A stretch of 64,000 nucleotides of DNA. Source: Caenorhabditis remanei. Taxonomy: Eukaryota; Nematoda; Chromadorea; Rhabditida; Rhabditidae. Under the pieces are notes generated by a model, which made no database searches, was not told the origin of the DNA, and worked only from the letters and a program-made list of their open reading frames with translations. Below, piece by piece: positions 22,501 to 35,325 of the stretch (position 1 is the first letter of the stretch; the number at the start of each line of letters is the position of its first letter). The stretch covers positions 10,104,587 to 10,168,586 of the forward strand of contig NC_071333.1 in the NCBI RefSeq assembly GCF_010183535.1, given 5' to 3'. Made by a program: the position numbers and the translations under genes.

Positions 22501-25500
22501 TGCGATTTCTGAGATTTCACGATTTTTATTATCTCATCTTGAAATTTTTGTTTTGAAAAGAAAAGAAAACACATCCATGTGCCTTGAAATTTCATGATAT
22601 TTTCACAAGTCAAGAGTTTATTAGAAAGATTGTCAAAGCTCACCTGACCAACTGTTTTTTGAAAAGAATTTTTGTACCACGGGAGCTGAAACCATGAGAT
22701 GCGGGGTACCCTACCCAAATTTTTTTTGAAAATTAGGAACTTTTACAAAATACAAATTCCCCTTGTCAATCTAAAACTTTAGAAAACGCAGCAGAAGAAG
22801 ACGATGAGAAATGGGTGAGAAGATTGGCAAGAAAAATGGCGAAATAGAGGGGTGAATGGTGGTGGGAATGACCTTTAGTGTAAGTACTCAAGTGGTGATG
22901 CAGACGTTCGTTCGACGAAGTGTACGGCGAAAAATGAAAAAAGAACAGAAATGTGGAGAAAGGATTAGGGAAACAAGAGAGACTGGGTGTACGCGTAGGT
23001 AGTATAATCCTAGGGGTATTGTTTGACAGCTCAATGATACTAATAACTGTTTGGTTGCCACTTTTATTCTCGCCCGCTCCAGAAGTCAAAAACCAAATAG
23101 AAAACGTTTTAAATGGGCTGATAATGAGTCTATTGGTTTTTACACTAGACTGATTGTAACGGTTTTGATTGCAGGAGAATGTGAAGTTTTTGTTTGCAAA
23201 TTAAAACTTGGAATAAGAAGATGAAATTAGAGACTTTTGTAAATTAGAACCTTTCATGGCAAACGTAGTTATTCCAACTAAATTAGGCTACATGCATCCC
23301 GTCTTCAGTTTCAATTGAAAAAAAAAAGAAAATCAGTGAAACCGCCACCAACATTTTTCATAAAGATGAGCTACGCTCGGTTAAACATCAATCAATGGAT
23401 CTCAACAAAAAACAAAAAGAATAACGTAAGATGTTTGAACTTCTCTCGGACAAAAAAAAAACACTCAGCTCTCATTGAATCAAAGGTGAAAAAGTTTTCG
23501 GGAGAAACGGAAATCAGTTTATAAATGAAAATAGTCAGGAGGGGTAAGCGATTGATAAGAATAAGACGGTCTGCAAACAATGAAAAGTTTGAAACAAGAA
23601 AAAAACATGTGCTGAACACGTAAAACGTGGGTTTTCCGGTTTTTCAACGCAAGTGTTTCATAATTTTTCAAAACCACCACAACAAAAAGAGTTGGTCTTT
23701 TGACTGGAAAATTGCTTTTCCATAGGTGAAAGTTTAGGTACGACTAGTCGTTACTCGAAGAAAAACTGATTCAATGGTAGATTGAATTATGACATTTTTT
23801 GGTTTCTTTACCTTCAGTAAAGCAACTATAACTGAATATCATAATTCAAGTAAATGAACGAAATTGATGTTAAGTAGATGGAAAAAAAAACTCACCTCAA
23901 AGAAAATGAGCCCGTCCGACGACGGATATCAATACAAATTTGACCACAGAAATCAGGATACTTGGACACGGCGCACAGTTTCAAAGTCTGTTCGAGTGGA
24001 GCTCCAACTTCAAGATCTTTTCTTGCAATCGACACCTTTCCCACGGGACGAGCCACTTTTGCTTTTGATCCTGTGATGTTTGATGATCAAAACTAGTTGC
24101 CGGGAGGGTCACAAATTGGGTTTTTGGCGAAAAGAAGGATCAGAACAGAATACCAAATACAAAAACTATTCGGTTCTTTTTTGCCCCTCTCAATTCAATT
24201 CAATTCATTACGTCACAGGTACAAACCCGACCGCGAGTTGAATATTCAACACTCTTGAACTTGACCAAAATTTGCATAACAATTAGAAAACTGAGAGAAA
24301 AGTAATTTAAAGGGCTATGAATTCTAATTTTATCTGAATTGAATGCAAACAAGTAGTAAACAAATGGAAAAAACAACAAACCTTCAAGGAAGACAAGATG
24401 CAAGTTCGAGAACGAGTCGGTTGTTTCGACGGAGAAGTCGTGTGCAAGATTTTCGCTGAAAGAAGAAATAATCGTCAATACACATATACAATTGCCTTCA
24501 ATTATGCATATCATCATTTTTGCTGTCAACACATTGCTTTTCTCAGCCCATATTTCATATCGGTCATTTTTGGAAAAGTAAAGTGAGGAGAAAGAAAAAT
24601 AAAGAGAAGAGAATGTATTCACAATAAATAACGCAACAAAAACATCGAACATTGAAGAAAATTGGGACAATTGTGAGGTGTGGGCGTACCGATAAATTTA
24701 CTGCTTTTGTTGAATGCGTGGGAACGCTAATGTTGCTATTCGGCGTGAAATTGAACGAGGATATTTTGTAAAGAAGAGGTGAATGAAAATGCGCCAATTC
24801 TATTAGATGTATAAAATACTATAATTGTGTTTTCACGATTCTATGATCAATTCGGAAACGAGCTTCTATCATGAACCTGATGTCATTTACAAACTAGGAT
24901 TTTCAGTTCCTTATTTGCAAAATCAGAAGTTTTTAGATCTACAAACTAGACGACTTACTTTCGAAGCTTCGAAGAACGATGCACATCCTTTCCATCAAAC
25001 TTGGCCATCACGTACAGAGACTTTTTCGGCTTCCGAACAAATTCCACGTTAGCAATATTGACAGTCACAACTTCAAATGTCCGGTTTGTGTTGAGTTTTG
25101 GCTTGTCACCCTCTATCTCCACCTGCAGGAAAGTCAGATTTGATTCTTTTTTCTCAATCGTTATTGTTGGCTGCACTAATAGGATTTACTAGTAAGTCGC
25201 GGAATATTGGAACTGAAGTATATGGACTTATGAGTGGGTTTTATTTTATTTCAGTTCAATTTACAGACGCATAACTAGATTTGACTCGACTATTTGAGTT
25301 CTATCAGAGATTATCAAGTTTTTGCACCTCATTCTAAAGTAATCTGTCACAGACTCACATTAAATCTATTGGATTATATGATAGTTTGTAAATGGAACGT
25401 TCCAAAGTTCAGTCACATGAACGATTCTCTGAACTGTCGAAATTTTTTTCTTTTTTTCAATGGGATTTGGTGACATCTCATAACATCCACCCCCGCTAAA

Positions 25501-27801
25501 TCGAATGATTTCGGATGATCAAATGGAATCCATAAAGATGCATTTTGGGGTGCTAGGAGGCAATGTAAAATGCTTTCGAAGCGGAAATTGGTTGTTTTTT
25601 CTTTTCGTTTTCTTAGCATTCGCTCTATTCGGATAAAAAAGAATTGTATTTCCGTTCCAAACTACATCAATGCCCCATTAGACCAAACAGTGAATACCTC
25701 AAAAACAGAGTCCTCGGAAAAGACGTATGTGTCAACGCTTTCAGTGTCAGACATTATTAGAGAATGACAAAATATGTTGGTAGCACTAAAAAACAGACAG
25801 TAAAAAGAGATTGAATCTAATAGACCAAAAAGTGCGACTCTAAATCTCTCCGATCCCCAAAATGTCTTCCGTCCAGCTCTGACCAGAACTACAAAAATTT
25901 GTGTTTGGAAGACTACAAAATTCTTGTTTTCAACAGCTTTTTTACTGATTTACGGTCAGTTCTGGCAAAACAAAAAGCGAGCAACAAAAAATACAAACAT
26001 ACATCTACTGGTTTCATAATATTCACAACCAAATTTTGTGAATTCATGTTGGGAGAACTGGCCGACCCTTTGAGCATTTGTTGATTGGTTTTCTTTTCTT
26101 TTCGGCTCTGAATTAGTTTCAGGTTTCATAAATATAAAAACAAAATTTTGAAACAAACCTTTGGTTTCACAATTGGAGATGCCACTGGAGAAGCGGTTTC
26201 AGCCAATCCTTCACTCAAACGAAGTTTCAAGTTAGCTACAGCTGGTTGAGGTGGTTGTTCCATAGACAACTCGGATGAAACGCTCGGCTGAAACAAAAAC
26301 ATATCCATTATTTGTATTGAATTCAGATCACAACATCACTGGTCGTTGTTGTGGCATCATTGGATGGAGAACGTGATGGTAGGAACGGATGAATTTTGGT
26401 TTCATGAACCCGCATTTCCGGTGCTGAGCGAGAGTTTTTGACGAACATCTGAAATACAGAAAATGTGATGAATATGAAAAGAAAAATAACTTTGAAAAAA
26501 AAAAGAAACGCGTGTTTTGCAGTTTTGAGCTCTGGAGGTTTGAAAAGACGAAGAATTATATAATGGTTGCGGAGAAGCACGGCCTCTCCATTTTAGTGAG
26601 CAAAGTAGGGTCAAATTGACCTCTTTCTAAGACGAAAATGCATTTGAAGAACGTCTACTCTGAGAAGTGGCAGCTGAGCAAACTGACACTGACCTGAACA
26701 TTTCACAAATGTCTTTTCTAGGAATACACATCTTTTTGAAAAATTATGATTTCATGTTACAAAATTCAACATGACATGTTTTGTAACATTCTTGAATAGA
26801 CAAAAAGTACAAACCTTTTCAACTGGTGTACACATCAAGGAACGTTGAGTCGGCGGATCAGTGATATCAAAGCAAGAGTTGTCTATGGAGAAATGAGAAA
26901 TCGGTCGACGGAACGAAGCAATTGAAGATGAGAACAGGCTAGTAGACCTTGAATCATTACTTCGGGCTCTCTCGTGACCGGATATAATTGAACGTCGATC
27001 ATGTAATGTGGCATTCTGCAAATTTCAACTGTTGATCACTGAAGTTTTTTGCTGTTTTTTATTCAAAATTTTCAGTCACAGCTCATCACTACTCACACTA
27101 GACACACGTTGTCGTACTCGATGCCCACCGGTACTTCGTGATGATTCTCCTCCTTCATCCAGTCTCAACTGACCAACTTTTCCAAGACCAAGATACCGCT
27201 CGTTAACGACGTCATCATCAGAACTGCACTCCGTATCCAATACAACGCTCACATGATTCGGCTCATATTGCTTTTCTTCAGCATCTCTGACCGCTTCCTC
27301 AATTTCCTCTAGAATGCCATCTTCATCGGAAAACTGTTGTTGGGTCAGATCTTCTGGCACAGTTTCACACTTTTTCAGATACACTGAACTTGTCTCGAAC
27401 AACTTATCGAACAATTTGGCTTGGTTCCCTTGAGCCAGTTGTGCAGTCATATATGCGTCGTCCGCCAGATGTTGAAGTTCGTCGAGAGTTCTATCGATAT
27501 CCTCCAAATTTCTTGATGGTTTCCGCTCAGAAGTTGTTGGCTGAGTTACACTGAGGCAGTTGACTTCTTCTTTCGATTTCTCAGATCCACCTGGACTAGC
27601 ACTCAGACCAACATCAGGAGTTGGTTCATTAGGTTGTTTCTCATCAGGAGCTATCTCATTAACTTCAATCACTGGTTGCGGTACAGCTCCAGAAGTTCCT
27701 TCACGAGACTTCTCATCATCAAAAGTTTTTAAGTTTTTGAGCTCTTCGATCGCTTTCTCAACTTCGTCAGTTTTTTCATTGTTCTCGTTAGACCGACTCA
27801 T
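16585..27801 (-). CDS. gap-1: Ras GTPase-activating protein GAP-1 (C2-RasGAP-PH), long isoform
   Basis: Eighteen exons join in frame to 1157 residues: 27801-27097, 27015-26815, 26448-26332, 26287-26159, 25170-24959, 24455-24382, 24070-23896, 18989-18911, 18827-18514, 18445-18254, 18206-18092, 18045-17850, 17800-17601, 17554-17426, 17379-17129, 17079-16974, 16922-16698, 16638-16585. Residues 1-384 are acidic, Ser-rich and probably disordered. About 385-560 is C2-like (KKSLYVMAKFDGKDVHRSSK, HLVFLEG, GQICIDIR). The RasGAP domain follows, with the arginine finger in DENTLFRGQSL (Arg-740) and the FLR-type motif VIMRFFAAAILNP. A PH domain covers about 958-1035. RasGAPs speed GTP hydrolysis by Ras; in C. 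elegans GAP-1 restrains LET-60 signalling. The domain order and X-linked neighbour pdf-2 support the name. The exon 26448 ATG follows an acceptor directly, and a 4.9-kb intron (18990-23895) could hold another promoter, so shorter products are likely. Confidence 0.9.
18990..23895 (-). other. Large gap-1 intron, no coding exon recognised
   Basis: A 4.9-kb intron splits the C2 coding region. It is far longer than the other introns of the gene (mostly 50-400 bases), so it may hold regulatory DNA or an alternative first exon that would encode a product lacking most of the C2 domain. I found no ATG-plus-donor of the required phase by eye. Open frames inside it are low-complexity. Confidence 0.5.
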
Positions 27802-27806
27802 TTCAT
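27798..27806 (-). promoter_or_regulatory. Minimal uORF overlapping the gap-1 start codon
   Basis: Reading the minus strand, ATG AAA TGA (27806-27798) overlaps the main start (ATG at 27801-27799), because the stop TGA shares bases with ATGAGT. The uORF begins five bases after a TTTCAG acceptor, so it is present in any mRNA spliced or trans-spliced there. Such start-stop arrangements can reduce or reinitiate translation; the effect here is inferred. Confidence 0.55.
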
Positions 27807-27811
27807 GTTGA

Positions 27812-30800
27812 CTGAAATAGACAAATGATAAGCGACGAAATGCTTTAAAAAGTTCAAGACCACAAAGACAGAATAAAAAGACAGGAAATGCGATAAAAAA
27901 AGAGAATTATAAAACAAAAGAGCAAGAAAAAGTGAAGAGATCAGAATCAAATTGAAAAGAGTAGCCCCCAAAACCTCCAGAAATCCATTTCAGTGCATGA
28001 AAAGGAGTTTTGACCAGATTGATATTTCCAAATAGACAAACTCAATTTCAAGAATGAAGCAAAATTCTTCCAATCTTCTCGGAAAATCCTATCCTCATTT
28101 TTTTTTGGGGAGTGAGGGTCAGTGGGCAAAAGGATATCTGCAAAAAGGAGCGGCAGAAGAGAAAGAAGGATCTCAATTCTTAAGAAAGCGATAATGGAAG
28201 TTGCGATGGGAGGAGGAGAAAATGAACGAGCGGAAACGGTTTGCATCTTCGGATCGCCTACGAGAAAGGCATTTCGTAATATATCAAACGGTGAAAAGTG
28301 GCCGAGTTTCCGTTGGAAACGGGCTTTCGAGACACGGTTTCCAATGGTTTCGTGTAGAGACCCGATAATGTGAATAGTCCGAAAATAGAGTGGTCATAAA
28401 TTTTAGTATTAGTCTGATTTATGGATAAAACGGAAACTTTTTTTAAATGAAAAATTGAAGTAGTTTTTGATTTATTATGACTTTCCCGTTTCCTCGTTGA
28501 AAAATTATTTTGGGACTTTCATGGTATGGTATTGGACGAATTTCAAAAAGAAGTTGCGTTTTTCAATTACTGTGAATAGTTGACAACTAGTAATTAGCAA
28601 TCAAATTACTACCCGAATTGAACATTTTCGGTTGACTTCCATGATCTCCAAATTTTTAATAATACCTTGCGGCAATTCTCAGTTATTCAAAATTTTCAAC
28701 AATTAAACACCGTTGAATGAGTCTGATAACTAAAGTAGAGATGCGAGACAACGGAAATGAGATGCATCGTTTTTTGTTGATGTCCTCGAACAGGATTTAC
28801 TCGGAACACAAGCGAATGGTATGCGAAGAATGAGTCTAAATACATTAACCGCCACTAATTGGAAGAATGAAGAACCTGACATGAAAAAAGGGAGTTAGAA
28901 TGACAGAAAAACGGAAAAAGGTGAGGAAAAGAAATGAAAGGTTGAATAAGAGAATTCAAGAAAACGTATAGTGGCGACTCTCCAAAAAATGAAGGAGTTA
29001 TAAAACAATCGAAGACGGAAGTGAAATAAATCAACGCTGTCAGTCAGATGACGCGGGTCCCGAGGATGCGATGATGAATTCTTTTAATTGAGCCCACGTC
29101 AAAATGTGGTTTAGAATTGACTTGGCCATTTCGGAGTTCTTTTCGAAAAGAGAATGATGTTATGAGAGATCGAGAAGACTATGAGAGCTACAAATGGTGG
29201 CTACTATGAAATTCTGAACGGAGAGACCAAAGCTAATTGTGAGAAATATTCCATGAAAAAAACTGTGGGAATATTTGGGTATTTATATTCTTAAGACTTT
29301 TGGTATTATAAAATGTCATTCGATTTTATATAAAGTTCAAGGGACCATTATTTTAAAAAACAGAACTTGTGCTGAGTTTTCAAACTTTTGTCACAATACA
29401 ATGAGAAACCCTTTTTTTCAACACTCTAGCTTTTATTTCAAACTTTCATATGACATTCTTATAAAGGCCAATTCAGTAGAAGGAAATGGCTACTTTTCTT
29501 TGATAAGAAAGTCACATCAGAAACTGTCAATTTTCTGCAACGTCTTCTTCTCATCAATTGTTTCGCATAGATAGTATGAATAAACAATGTGTGTGGGGTG
29601 AAAAAAAAGTGATGAGAAGAAAAAAACGAATCAGAAAAAAATTCTTTTCTTTTCTCACTTCCATATCTGTCCTTCTTCTCTCTCATACTGTATCGTGCTC
29701 TCTTTATCACCGTATTGTATTTTCTTTCTCTCTATCACTAGTACCTCGTTTTACCGTCTTCGTCGGTATCTCTATCACTCGTATCTTACGACCACCCCAA
29801 TCGTCATTACAACTCTGATGCGTGCGCTGTCTAGATATCTGATGCGTAGGTCGCGCGAGGAGGCGAATAAAGGACCTCCACTACATCTTCAACCTTTCTT
29901 CTCCCATTCTTTTTTTCTTTTTACTCTCGAGATTTCAGCTTGCATTCTCTCACCACCGCGCCAAAAACGACATTTACCGTTGTGATTTGTCTTCTGAACG
30001 GACACGACACGACTGTCCAACCTTGCGAATACTACTGATAGAAACACATCCCACACAACTTGATCGGCCTTGAAACTAGGCGCTCGCGGTCCGTATATAA
30101 TGTCGGTCTCAGGCGATTTTCTTCTTCTGTGTGATCTAAATCATCATCAAAGCCTTCAATTCGGTCACCGCCATGCTAGACAGTTTTGCGACCGACTTTG
30201 TTTTCCGCCTACAATCATCACTAAATAAACTTATACCCTCCCAGCCTCCCACTTTTTGAAAACTTTTAAAGGAAATTAGATGACGATTGATTGATTTAAT
30301 CGCAATCGGAAGTGAAAAAGGGCAAAACATAGATTGCACTAACAGATGATGAAGAAGAGAATGGAATTCAATGACCTTATCAGTGACAGCCCACTATTCG
30401 TCTGTATGGATGTTGAACAATGAAACAATAAAAGAAAAAATAAATGTGGTAGACAAGAATGTGATTTTTAAACTGCATGAGTTATATGAAACCATCTGTG
30501 AAAATACCTGCACAATTAAAATATTAGTTCAAAACTGCTTGAGAGTATTATTCTCAATTGGGAAAATATACATTTTTCTATACATTCGCAAAAGTTAATA
30601 AATACCTTTCGAAGTCAAATATATTTTCTTCTTGTAGACAGACTACGTCAAATAGCGGTTTCCAATTTCAACTAGTCATTAAAATACGAAATACCACAAA
30701 AACGCACTGGACAACGGTTAATCATAACAATATCAATAAACCAACCGATCAAAATCTAAAAATTTACAATGACCTAACATTCTCTCTAGATACAATACAA

Positions 30801-31365
30801 TACCACACGGGTATCTGAAAAATGATAATCAAAGCTAATCAGTGAAGAAAATCATTTGAACTGGTCAAGTTCTGATTAACATCGTAAATGAAATGAACAA
30901 TAGTCATTGACCCTCATGTGAATGGTATCGTTGACGATTTTCAAGGTTCCCATGACGATCTTATTTCTGCTAAGCCCACCATTCAAGTGGGTTCAATGAG
31001 GATTATCGATGGGACCTTTTCAAAAAACGACCCTCTCTGCAAAATGCCAATCAATCGTTCTCTTGTTTTTCCAGAACAATATAACGAACTGCTTTTGTGA
31101 TTCATATTTCACAAATTTTCAGTCACATTTCTAGTACACAGCGTTTTTGACACAACCCATTCCAATAGTTTCTTTGTGTGCACACCAAGTGTCGTCAGAT
31201 GTGGTGTCTTAGGTGTGCGTACACTTCTCGGTCCGCAATACACGTTTGCCTAGGTTTCATCGATTCGGTTTTTAGCTTTTTATGTTTTTATTTGTTCTTC
31301 CCTGAGCATTAGTGTTTAAAATGAAGAATGACAAGTAAAATAATTGTAATTTCGTGTTTTTCAGG
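27812..31365. other. Divergent intergenic region between gap-1 and the RDD gene
   Basis: This stretch holds the 5' flanks of gap-1 (minus) and the FAM8A1-like gene (plus). It is AT-rich, with T-rich runs near 29640-29800. No gene is supported. A protein-like open frame without ATG (30897-31100) is discussed as a finding. Confidence 0.5.
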
Positions 31366-32715
31366 ATGAATACCGACGCAACGAGATTCAGAAGGAACCG
31401 GGCGCGTTTTATTGAAGAGTATGGACTGACGACTATAGAAACAGACTACGGATCACAGCAGAATTTTGCGGACGCGCACAGAATGTATTTGGAGAAAGTA
31501 CGACGACGGGACGCTGCTAGAGCACAACCACAAGAACACAGTGGTGTTATTCAATGGGTATGATTTTTTTTTAAATAGAATATAACAAATCATTGGAAGC
31601 ACACATAAAGTGTGAGCACGAAAAAATCAATAGAGTGGTTAAAGCATTTCTATCGCTTACTGATTTCATAACCATGAACGTAGGACCAATATTCCGAGAA
31701 TTTTATGAATAATCAAATAATATTTCGGAGCGAGCAACCGTTTTACAGTTTCGAGAAAAAACTCGCACCTTTCTCCAATGAAAATCAGTTTTAAAATTCA
31801 AGGCGAATAAAGCCAATCTTAACAACCACCACTAGGATGCTCTTGCCGAAAATAATTGAATGATTTATGTAATTAATACTGAGAAAAACTTTTCCAGGTG
31901 GAAGTTGTACGAACATCAATCGTGTCCGAAGGAGGACCACCAGAAATCATCCCATATCCACGACCACAACAGCAACTACCACCAGAATTGGATACTTTGC
32001 AATTTGAGTTAGTCTTTTTTGTCATTTTAATGAGTTTAAAACCAGTTTTCTACAGAGCAGCAAGTTTCATGAGGCGATTTCTTGCTGAAGTACTCGATTT
32101 TTTGTTTGTGATGATGTTCAAACTGTTCGTGTTGGCAATGCTCGTGGAAGTCGACCTTGTGTAAGTTTCGAAAGGATTAAAGCATGAAACTAATAGAGTG
32201 TTTCAGAGATTTGTCTTCTTGGGGAGGGACACTGGATGATGAACAAGATGTGATGCAGGTTATCAATCTTGCTCAAGAACTTCTGCCAGTGGAAATCGCG
32301 TGTAAATTTATTTGCTGTATATTGGAAGTGAGTGTTCATTGATAGGAAAGAAGAATAAACATCCGTCTTTTTCAGGGAGTGTTCATGTCGTACAGGATTG
32401 GTGTAATAGGAATTGGACAGACACCCGGAAAATTCATGTTGGGAATACGAGTGATTTCTTGCCACGATGTCCTTGCCGCCGATATTCCCGGTCACATAAT
32501 TGTCCAAGGTCCGAACTTGATTTCACTGCAGCAGTAAGTACTCAATCTCTACTGTACTCAAATAATTTATTTTCCTCAGATCTCTGAAACGATCCTTTAT
32601 GAAAAATGTGGTGGTCAACAGCCTGTTTCCATTGAGCACTGCTGCTTTCCAAGTTCACAATGGACGTGTTTTCTACGATGTGGTTGTTAGAACAGTGGTT
32701 GTAATGGAGCTTTGA
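31366..32715 (+). CDS. FAM8A1-like RDD-domain membrane protein
   Basis: Six exons (31366-31557, 31898-32007, 32056-32160, 32207-32327, 32376-32533, 32580-32715) give 273 residues in frame. The start ATG lies one base after a TTTTTCAG acceptor (SL-type). The N-terminal 100 residues are charged and then Pro/Gln-rich (PRPQQQLPPEL). An RDD domain follows: ASFMRRFLAEVLDFLFVMM as first membrane segment, then KFICCILEGVFMSYRIGVIG, then the conserved GQTPGKFMLGIRVIS motif and a last hydrophobic stretch. Animal FAM8A1 is an endoplasmic-reticulum protein that joins the HRD1 ubiquitin-ligase complex in ER-associated degradation; the same role is inferred from family membership. It ends convergently with the downstream minus-strand gene, and the two share a polyadenylation region. 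Confidence 0.87.
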
Positions 32716-32829
32716 GTATTTTGCTACTCCTAGAACTTGAGCGTTGGTATTTATTTTTGTCGGTGTAATTAGTAAGTAGTTTCATATTTATCGTTTGCCT
32801 TCATAAAGGTCACAAATGTTCAGAATTGA

Positions 32830-32845
32830 AATAAAACATTTTATT
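32830..32845. terminator. Bidirectional polyadenylation signal
   Basis: AATAAAACATTTTATT holds AATAAA on the plus strand (32830-32835) and on the minus strand (32845-32840). It lies between the stop of the RDD gene (32715) and the stop of the convergent membrane-protein gene (32912), and can serve both. Confidence 0.75.
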
Positions 32846-32911
32846 CATTGAAAGAAATTAAAACACACGTTCTAGAATCTAACCGTATTCTAAGACACAC
32901 AAATTTTCGAT

Positions 32912-34689
32912 TTAGGCGGAGGCATTTCTTCTGAGCGGTCTCCAGTAGTAGACTGCGCCTTTGTATCCAAAGAAGCCGTAGAGACAGCACTGGATCAGAA
33001 AAATGAGAGAGATAGCAATGAGAGCTACGATCAAAAATGCACGCTTTGAGGGAGTCACTGAAGTGATAGAAACTTTGCTATCTGTTTTAGAAAGTGGTAT
33101 GATCACAGCGGATCGAGGCTCGGCACGAACAATAGTTGAGTCTTGCGGTGCTGGCTCATCAATTTTCTGTTCTGGTACAACAGACATCACAAGCGGTTCA
33201 TAGTTCACTGGTTCCGATTCATTCCCATCCGAATCGAAGAGGATGAGAACTTTTTCACCATTAGAGCTGACATTAGATTGTAATTCTGTTGCACGAATGT
33301 CAGAACCAGACTTCAATGGACGTTGAAACTTTTTGCGTTGTTCTATTTTTGTGTCTTTTGCTTCTTCAGAAGTTGTTCCAGAGCTCTCGATTTCTTCGAT
33401 TTCGACCTTCATGTCTCCAACATCAACATCTTCAACATCAATAACAGAATTCAAAGCAGTATTGAGGGACGTAACGATTGTATCTTCTGATGATTCAGCA
33501 TGTGGAGGAAAATTGACATGAATGACGGGCTCATCAGGGTCCACAAAAGATAGTTTCGACTCGTCGAAAGATGAGAGAAATGACGCACTGCCATGAGAAA
33601 ATTTGCTCGTTGCTCTGAAAACAAACATCCGTAACTCATTATATTGTGTTGGAATTATTACTTATCACAAATTCCAGCTACGTCGCAAATTTCCTGTAGA
33701 TACGGATAGATCTGCTCAACGCGAGTTGACTCATTGTCATCTGAAATTAGTAGAATGACTGTGAATAGAAAATAAAGTTGGTGACTTACTAAAAGTGGTG
33801 TGCCCAACGTAGATTCGTCTTTCATATGTGATATCAAAAACTGGACCTCCGGAACCATCAAACAACTGTTCAGTGCACATTTCCTCCGAGATATTTTTGC
33901 AGAAGTTAACCTGGATTAAATTTTATTTTTTCGTTGTGATAGCGTGAATGATTCATACATTGGTTGTGATGTATTGCTCAACAGGAACAGTGGGGTTTGG
34001 CTTGGTGATGACTTCTACTTTGTTACCTGCTTTGATCTTGGTGCCTGAAATATTCTTTTAAGACTTTTGCCTGTCACACTAACTAACCAGGCAAACAGTT
34101 AAAAACTAGATTCCGGAGGTTTGGCAGAGATTGCTCAAGAATCACAAATCCACGTGGGACGTCATGTTCACAAAAACCAATATAGTGAGCCTGAAGCAAT
34201 TTTTACGATTGAGACAAAACTACTATAAGAACAACCTTCAACTCTTCGTTCAGTTTTCCAAGCACATTTGGTGTTGAGTTGATTTTGAAGACTTGGATAC
34301 TGAATAATGACTATAAAAACTGAAGGATTGCATCTGTTCCTACTTGTTTTTGCACTCATCCTTATTGTAAATGAATCCCAACAAGTTTGAGAGTGGAGAT
34401 AGGATGATATGTCTGGTGGACAGTGCTGTTAGATATTTCGAAGAGGGATAATTGACCTTCTCTTTGACAACAGTTTCTCCATTCTCCAAGTCCCTTCTGG
34501 AAAAGTGTTAACTACTCCCCGTTTGTCACAATTCACTCACAGATTGTGGACTCCACAAACATCCATTCGTTCCTCGTTCTCGGCTATTGTGAGTTTACCC
34601 ACCGTTGGCTTGTAGTTGGAGAACGATTCAGAGAAAGAAACGAAAAAGACGATCGTAACTAAAAATAAACCTCCGGTGGGGGGATTCAT
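32912..34689 (-). CDS. Type I single-pass membrane protein, family not recognised
   Basis: Eight exons (34689-34541, 34496-34344, 34299-34236, 34190-34088, 34044-33959, 33910-33790, 33740-33662, 33614-32912) give 485 residues with matching phases. Residues 1-24 are a signal peptide (hydrophobic FLVTIVFFVSFS). Residues 25 to about 270 form a folded-looking ectodomain with scattered cysteines (MDVCGVHNL, GFCEHDVPRG, VNFCKNISEEMC, EICDVAGICDK) and an N-glycosylation sequon (NIS). Residues 270-440 are acidic and Ser/Thr/Glu-rich (VEDVDVGDMKVEIEEIESS), likely an extended stalk. One membrane helix lies at about 444-466 (FLIVALIAISLIFLIQCCL), followed by a short basic tail. I know no named family with this layout; a nematode-specific receptor or adhesion protein is possible but not shown. 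Confidence 0.82.
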
Positions 34690-35325
34690 CGTCAACTGAT
34701 TCAATATGTGCCGCGATCCCGAAGGGCGGAACGAAAAGTTCGCACTGCATCATTAATCTTATCCGTGCTTTCCACGAAAGTTTCGTTTCGGGACACCTGA
34801 CCTACCTTTTTTTTTGATTAATCCGGTGGGCTACGTGGCGACTGAGCAACTGCTGGCTTGGGCAAAACGTTTTCTTCTAAAATCGCTTTCATCTGTTAAG
34901 AAGCACTAGAGTAAATTTTTTGAGATCAGCTAGAGAAGCTTGAAAATTTTTATGAAATCAACGTGTGCCTTTTTTCTGTAATTTTTGAAAAAGAAGGAAC
35001 ACGATTTCTGCAACAATAGAATGAGTTTATTCATTACGGTTTTTACTTTCAACAGATTTTGTGTTGTCACGTGGACAACGAAGGATCAGCACAGTCATAC
35101 GGAAGAGGGTGTAATGGATAGGAAAGGGATAGGAAGGGTAATTAAAGAAATGAATTTGAGAATGGAGAAAAAATATATAGAATGGCAACAGTATCAGTGA
35201 GCAGGCAAAGAGAATAAATGAAATTGGTCGGAAATTCAAGTTCACACATTGTTATTCAACGGTTATAGGTTATTGGATGTAACATAAGATGCAAAAGAAG
35301 TGGTGCTGTCAGATTCAGTCCACGT

